Positions 59,783 to 64,000 of a stretch of DNA of 64,000 nt are shown here, in pieces. The translations under genes and the position numbers were made by a program. The stretch's first letter is position 1; every line of letters begins with the position of its first letter. The notes below the pieces were generated by a model. It saw only the letters and a list, made by a program, of their open reading frames with translations. It was not told the origin of the DNA and made no database searches. This DNA is from Vicinamibacterales bacterium (GTDB lineage Bacteria; Acidobacteriota; Vicinamibacteria; Vicinamibacterales; UBA2999): assembly GCA_041659285.1 (NCBI GenBank), contig JBAZYO010000010.1, positions 1-64,000 of the forward strand. The letters run 5' to 3'.

Positions 59783-60091
59783 ATGATGACGCACCCAATG
59801 CACCGCGTCGTGTCGTTCGCCATCGTCGGCCCTCACGAACTCGACATCACCTTCGAAGACGGCGTCGTCCGCCGCATCAACTTCCTGCCGGTGCTTGAAG
59901 GCGCACTCTTCGGACCGCTGAAGGACCTGAGCATTTTCAACGCGGTGTCGTTGAGCGAAGAGGGCTACACGCTGGTCTGGCCGAACGGCGCGGACTTCGA
60001 CCCGGCCACCTTGCACGACTGGCCGGAGGTCGAAGCCGAATTCATCCAGATGGCCCAGTCGTGGGCCAGCCACAGATTGAACACAGATTAG
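59783..60091 (+). CDS. DUF2442 protein
   Basis: 102 residues; the Met at 59798 is another possible start. ELDITFEDGVVRRINFLP and FNAVSLSEEGYTLVWPNGADFDPATLHDW are typical of DUF2442. The last residues SHRLNTD and the stop codon are encoded by a CACAGATT-type repeat (60072-60091), so the native C-terminus was altered by the repeat. Confidence 0.85.
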   Translation: MMTHPMHRVVSFAIVGPHELDITFEDGVVRRINFLPVLEGALFGPLKDLSIFNAVSLSEEGYTLVWPNGADFDPATLHDWPEVEAEFIQMAQSWASHRLNTD

Positions 60092-60254
60092 ACGGCGACC
60101 AGGAACGCTGACAACGTATTGACTGCCGTACCTTCAGCTTGCGACGTACGCAGATTCTGCGCGTTGGCTGAACGACCGCAACGCGAATCGCTCGACAAAA
60201 CACGCGATCACGCTCGGGCATGCGTCCTGCTCCTACTTCGTCTCGGAGGCTCGT

Positions 60255-60590
60255 ATGGACGATGGTAGGATCGGCGATGAGATGACGCTGGAAGGCATCG
60301 CGAAGCAGCTTGAGGGAATTCGAGAGGAACTCAAGGGGGCCCGCTCGGACGTCAAGGCGGTCGACGGCAAGGTCGACTCGCTCGACCACAAGATGACGAT
60401 CGAGTTCGAGGAGACCCGGCGCGTGGTCAACCTCGGGTTCGAGAACGTCCAGATGCTGGACGAGAAGGTTGACCGTCGCTTCAACGAGACCGATCGCGCG
60501 CACGCGGACCACAAGTCCTTGCTCGAAGCGGCCTTTGTCGGCCTCAGCCGTGACGTCAAGCGCGCGACCCGGCGACGCGCCGGCTCATAG
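60255..60590 (+). CDS. Small coiled-coil protein
   Basis: 111 residues, ATG with GGAGG 6 nt upstream. Helical throughout (LEGIAKQLEGIREELKGARSDVKAVDGKVDSLDHK) with a basic tail KRATRRRAGS. Third small coiled-coil gene of the region after 51288 and 54584. Function unknown. Confidence 0.65.
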   Translation: MDDGRIGDEMTLEGIAKQLEGIREELKGARSDVKAVDGKVDSLDHKMTIEFEETRRVVNLGFENVQMLDEKVDRRFNETDRAHADHKSLLEAAFVGLSRDVKRATRRRAGS

Positions 60591-60666
60591 CGCCGCCGGC
60601 CGCAGATGAAGACCGCATCTGTTTAATCGGTGGCTAATCCTGTGGCCGGGCTAAGATCGATCTCGT

Positions 60667-60696
60667 ATGTCGCACTTCGGGCAGGTTCGGTTCTAA
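60667..60696 (+). CDS. Nine-residue upstream ORF (MSHFGQVRF)
   Basis: ATG 60667 opens a 9-codon frame whose TAA stop (60694-60696) is followed without a gap by the GTG of the DUF5916 gene. TAAGAT (60652-60657) lies 9 nt upstream and could be a -10. The layout would suit reinitiation-coupled translation; it could also be chance. Confidence 0.35.
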   Translation: MSHFGQVRF

Positions 60697-63009
60697 GTGG
60701 CCGTCCGCTTCATCCTCACCCCCGTCGTCATCGTCCTCCTGTCGTCGGTGGCGGCGGCGCAGACCGTCGAGATCCTCGGCCCGCCCGCGCCCATCGCGCC
60801 AGCCGTGTTCGCCAAGGACGACCACAACCGCATCACGCTTCGCGCCACGCGGCTGACCGCGCCGCTCTCGCTCGACGGCAACCTCGACGAGGCCGTCTAC
60901 CGCGAGGTGACGCCGATCGATCACTTCATCCAGCAGGAACCCAACGAAGGCACGCCCGCCACCGAGCGGACGCTGGTGTGGCTGTTCTTCGACGATGACA
61001 ACTTCTACGTCAGCGTGAAGTCGTTCGACTCCGCGCCCGAGCGGCTGGTGGCCAACGAGCTGCGGCGCGACAACTTCAACATCTACCAGAACGACAACAT
61101 CTCGATCAGCATCGACCCGCTCTACACCCGCCGCAGCGGCGTGTTCTTCCAGACCAACGCGCTGGGCGCGCAGCGCGACCAGGAGATCCAGGACGAGCGC
61201 AGCAACAACAACGACTGGAACACGATCTGGCGGACGCGGTCGCGCATCCTGGACGACGGCTGGTCGATGGAGTTTGCCATCCCGTATTCCTCGCTGCGCT
61301 TTCGCGAAGCGGGACCGCAGGTGTGGGGCTTCAACCTGCGGCGCGTGATCCGCTGGAAGAACGAACACGTCTCGATCGCGCCAATCCCGGCCTCGGCCAC
61401 CACGCGCGCGATGTACAAGTTCGACATCATGGCCACGGTGGTGGGCGTGGAGACGCCGACGGTGCGCAAGCCCATCGACGTCAAGCCTTACGCGATTGCC
61501 GCGAGCACCACCAACCTGGCGGCGACGCCGGCGTTCCGCAACGACCTGTCGGCCGACGCCGGCTTCGACGTGAAATACAGCCTGACCAACAGCCTGGTGG
61601 CCGACCTCACCGTGCGCACCGACTTCGCGCAGGTGGAAGAAGACCAGCAACAGGTGAACCTCACGCGCTTCAGCCTGTTCTTCCCGGAGAAGCGCGACTT
61701 CTTCCTCGAAGGACAGGGGCTGTTCAGCTTTGGCGGCAGCCAGACATCCGGCGGCGGCGGCGGACAGACCTCGGCGCGCACGTCAACGCCGAGCCTGACA
61801 CCGGTGGTGTTCTACAGCCGGCGGATTGGACTGGGAGCCGGCGGCGAAGTGCCGATTCTTGCCGGCGGACGCGTGGCCGGGCGCGCGGGGAAGTTCAGCA
61901 TCGGGTTGCTGAGCATCCAGACCGAAGCCGCCTCCGCACAAGGTGCGTCGGCGGGCCAGGGACTGCCGTCCACCAACTTCTCGGTGATCCGCCTGCGGCG
62001 CGATGTGCTGCGGCGGAGCAACATCGGCTTGATCGCAACGCGGAAGACGCCGATCGACCAGGCGGCCAATACCGTGCTGGGGGTGGATGCGAATTTCTGG
62101 TTTTTTCAGAATGTGGTGATGACGGGGTTTTATTCCCAGTCGCAGAATGGTCCGCCTAAAGGCGGACGCCACATTCCGGCCGGCGACCGGAGCAGCTACC
62201 GCGGCGAGTTCGAGTACGCGCCCGACATGTACGGCGTCAAATACGAGCACCTCGTCGTCGGGAGGGACTTTCAGCCGGAAGTGGGCTTTCTGCGGCGGTC
62301 GGCGTTCCGTCGCAACTACGGCAGCGCGCGGTTCAGCCCTCGCCCCGGGGCTGACCATGCCGTGCGGCGGCACGTGTTCGAAACCGAGTTCGACCACATC
62401 ACCGGCACCGACGGCGTGCTCGAAACCCGGGAAGCGAAGGTCTCGTACCGTGCCGAGCTGCGCGGCAACGATCAGTGGGGCGTCGACTACTCGCGCAACT
62501 ACGAGTTCCTGCGGTCCGGATTCAACGTGGTGCCGGGCAAGCTGATCCCCGCCGGCGCGTACCGTTTCGGCGACTTCCGCACCACCTACGTGCTCGGGCC
62601 GCAGCGGCGCATCTCGGGCAGCATCTCCGGCGGCACCGGCACCTTCTACGGCGGGCATAACACCGAGATCGGCTACCGCGGCATCGCCGAGATCTCGAAG
62701 CGCTTCAACGTGGAACCGGGGATCACCGTGAACTGGATCGACATCCCCGCAGGTACGTTCACCACGAAGGTGGCGAGTGCGAGGACGACGTACATGTTCT
62801 CGCCGTACATGGCACTGAGCGCGCTGGTGCAGTACAACTCGACCGCGAAGTCCCTCGGCTCGAGCGTCCGCTTCCGGTGGGAATACGCGCCGAGCAGCGA
62901 CTTCTTCGTCGTCTACAGTGACGGCCGGGATACCAGGATTGGGGACAGATTTCCCGGGTTGCAGAACCGGACGTTCGTGGTGAAAGCGACGAGACTTTTC
63001 CGGTTCTGA
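60697..63009 (+). CDS. DUF5916 outer-membrane protein with CBM9-like N-terminal domain
   Basis: 770 residues. Signal peptide MAVRFILTPVVIVLLSSVAAAQ. Residues 40-230 form a CBM9-like domain (LDGNLDEAVYREVTPIDHFIQ ... VWLFFDDDNFYVSVKSFDS). The rest is a DUF5916 barrel (LVADLTVRTDFAQVEEDQQQVNLTRFSLFFPEKRDFFLEGQ ... aromatic C-terminus RLFRF). The family is thought to bind or transport ligands in the outer membrane; role unknown. GTG start without Shine-Dalgarno, next to a 9-codon upstream ORF. An in-frame repeat lies at 62149-62175. Confidence 0.85.
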   Translation: MAVRFILTPVVIVLLSSVAAAQTVEILGPPAPIAPAVFAKDDHNRITLRATRLTAPLSLDGNLDEAVYREVTPIDHFIQQEPNEGTPATERTLVWLFFDDDNFYVSVKSFDSAPERLVANELRRDNFNIYQNDNISISIDPLYTRRSGVFFQTNALGAQRDQEIQDERSNNNDWNTIWRTRSRILDDGWSMEFAIPYSSLRFREAGPQVWGFNLRRVIRWKNEHVSIAPIPASATTRAMYKFDIMATVVGVETPTVRKPIDVKPYAIAASTTNLAATPAFRNDLSADAGFDVKYSLTNSLVADLTVRTDFAQVEEDQQQVNLTRFSLFFPEKRDFFLEGQGLFSFGGSQTSGGGGGQTSARTSTPSLTPVVFYSRRIGLGAGGEVPILAGGRVAGRAGKFSIGLLSIQTEAASAQGASAGQGLPSTNFSVIRLRRDVLRRSNIGLIATRKTPIDQAANTVLGVDANFWFFQNVVMTGFYSQSQNGPPKGGRHIPAGDRSSYRGEFEYAPDMYGVKYEHLVVGRDFQPEVGFLRRSAFRRNYGSARFSPRPGADHAVRRHVFETEFDHITGTDGVLETREAKVSYRAELRGNDQWGVDYSRNYEFLRSGFNVVPGKLIPAGAYRFGDFRTTYVLGPQRRISGSISGGTGTFYGGHNTEIGYRGIAEISKRFNVEPGITVNWIDIPAGTFTTKVASARTTYMFSPYMALSALVQYNSTAKSLGSSVRFRWEYAPSSDFFVVYSDGRDTRIGDRFPGLQNRTFVVKATRLFRF
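62149..62175. repeat. GTCCGCC hairpin repeat inside the DUF5916 gene
   Basis: GTCCGCC-TAAA-GGCGGAC forms a hairpin and encodes GPPKGGRHI in frame. The reverse complement matches the repeat at 31344-31370 in outline (ATGTGGCGTCCG and CTTTAG). It lies in a loop region of the barrel. Confidence 0.7.
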
Positions 63010-63013
63010 TTTC

Positions 63014-63105
63014 CACAGGAGATCAGGAGAAATACAGACAGGAGATCAGAAGGTCAGGAGAAACCAGATCTGTCTTCTCTTGAACTTCTAATCTCCTGTT
63101 TCGCC
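63014..63105. repeat. AGGAGATCAGGAG repeat cluster
   Basis: CAGGAGATCAGGAG and CAGGAGATCAGAAG occur in direct order, with CTTCTAATCTCCTG facing them on the right. Same family as 49729-49803. It lies between two convergent genes. Confidence 0.55.
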
Positions 63106-63138
63106 GAATCTGGACGACAGGCAATAACGCAGGGCGGG

Positions 63139-63582
63139 TTAGCCGCTGCTCATCAGCCGGCGGCCGCTGCCCGCCTTGAAGTTCTTCTGCCCCAGCTTCT
63201 TGCCCTCGGGCTCGCCCATCATCTTGTTGAGGATCTTCTCCTGGGGTGGCGGCTTGCGATGCTTCTTGCCGGGCGCATCCACGGGTCCGCGGCTCTGGCG
63301 CGGGTTCACCGCGGCTGCGGCCTTCGCGGTCGCTTTCGGCTTGGCGCCGGCCAGCCGCGCCGACCGGCTTGCGGCGTCCACGTGCTGCAGCAGGTCGGTG
63401 GCCACGTCGCGGATTCGTCCCACCTCCTTGCGGAGGTTTTCGCGATCGAGCCAGCCATCCGCCTTGGCGCGGACCGTTCCCAGGAACCATCCCAGTTGCT
63501 CCGCGAGCGCAACGACTTTCTGCTCAACGACATCGGGCGCCGGCTTGCCCGCTGCCTTCGATGCCGCTTTTGATACCGCCAT
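63139..63582 (-). CDS. Hypothetical basic protein
   Basis: 147 residues from ATG 63582, with GGGAGG upstream. A helical first half (VVEQKVVALAEQLGWFLGTVRAKADGWLDR) and a Lys/Ala/Pro-rich second half (KKHRKPPPQEKILNKMMGEPEGKKLG). It might bind nucleic acid, but no family is recognised. Confidence 0.65.
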   Translation of the reverse strand: MAVSKAASKAAGKPAPDVVEQKVVALAEQLGWFLGTVRAKADGWLDRENLRKEVGRIRDVATDLLQHVDAASRSARLAGAKPKATAKAAAAVNPRQSRGPVDAPGKKHRKPPPQEKILNKMMGEPEGKKLGQKNFKAGSGRRLMSSG

Positions 63583-63958
63583 GATCAGCCTCCCTGGGGT
63601 AATCCCATGCAGCCATTGTGCCGAAGGGAGCCGGGCCCTGGATGTGCGGTTTGGCACACCCAGAGCTGCTGCACCGCCACGAGGTTGACGCCGGCGGCGT
63701 CCACCACATCGATCATCCTCTCGCTGACGCCCAGCCCGAACGCGACGCGGAAGTCTTGCGCCACCGGACTCGTGTGGCGGATGCCATCAGCCTGCGTGAT
63801 GTGGCTCCAATGGAAGAATGAGGGGGCCAAGAACCCAGCCATGCACCCAACTCGAGCATTCCCGGCGGCGAATTGTTCCCCCGCCTCGGCTTTGGCGCGA
63901 CGGGGGGCGTCTGCAATCAAAATCGGGGCCAACCGTCCAGAAGGACTACAATAGGGGG
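63583..63958. other. Gap without a supported gene
   Basis: 376 bp. Open frames exist on both strands but neither has convincing protein-like composition or a start signal. TACAAT (63947-63952), 6 nt before the next ATG, is a probable -10. Confidence 0.5.
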
Positions 63959-64000
63959 ATGCTGCTGACCCCGAAAGACATTGGCGCCCTCGTAGAACAC
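63959..64000 (+). CDS. Start of an unidentified gene (3' truncated)
   Basis: ATG 63959 opens MLLTPKDIGALVEH and runs off the window. AGGGGG directly before the ATG is too close for a normal Shine-Dalgarno, while TACAAT-N6-ATG matches the leaderless layout seen at 23015 and 25856. Too short to identify. Confidence 0.4.
   Translation, partial: MLLTPKDIGALVEH

Noticed and set aside
63585..63954. Two overlapping frames of 115 residues on opposite strands
   Set aside because: Neither has a start signal, domain or protein-like composition.

Overview
The window is GC-rich bacterial DNA with strong codon bias. Its content points to an acidobacterium, most likely of the Vicinamibacteria group: two Oar-type TonB-dependent receptors with N-terminal carboxypeptidase-regulatory domains, a zinc-ribbon Ser/Thr kinase with a TPR tail, an ADOP-type MacB/FtsX permease, a DUF5916 outer-membrane protein, a secreted M14 peptidase and a PIG-L deacetylase. 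This assignment is inferred from gene families; no rRNA, tRNA or CRISPR array is present.

Layout. 0-13 kb: the 3' part of a surface protein with PDIAN repeats and lectin domains, a convergent Ser/Thr kinase, a BamB-like propeller, a PEGA protein, HtpX, a TIGR00300 enzyme, a sulfurtransferase, a DUF4097 protein and a MOSC protein. 13-21 kb: a TorF-like porin, a TonB receptor, then a leftward sulfide/persulfide operon (TauE/SafE permease, MBL-rhodanese, ArsR-type repressor) with a good sigma-70 promoter. 21-27.7 kb: an S9 peptidase divergent from an M14 carboxypeptidase, membrane genes and DinB. 27.8-32.7 kb: a DUF1326-DUF2182 pair and a tightly overlapping PfkB kinase / GH4 glycosidase / APC permease operon. 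32.7-42.4 kb: PIG-L deacetylase, a second TonB receptor, DoxX, an ADOP permease and a membrane zinc-ribbon protein.

43.7-60.1 kb is an accessory region made mostly of defence and toxin-antitoxin genes, several of them wrecked: a TM0106-type nuclease-exonuclease-helicase giant with a divergent WYL regulator, a HigBA module whose toxin has an internal deletion, a VapBC module whose toxin has lost an active-site Asp and its C-terminus, a Rad50-like zinc-hook ATPase next to a small HEPN-like protein, a RecB-nuclease/DUF2075 helicase of lower GC, a helicase stump, an intact-looking DUF433/DUF5615 pair, an HNH endonuclease, and a DUF4160/DUF2442 pair. Three small coiled-coil genes are scattered here, two with a shared upstream leader. 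Past the island, a 9-codon upstream ORF abuts the DUF5916 gene.

Two genome-scale themes stand out. First, short palindromic repeats of several families are very dense. They lie between genes, supply or touch stop codons, sit in-frame inside coding genes, and appear to have frameshifted the zinc-hook ATPase. The largest is a 104-bp near-perfect palindrome between two convergent genes. Second, several genes have a -10-like hexamer 5-8 nt before the start codon and no Shine-Dalgarno sequence, the layout expected of leaderless transcripts.
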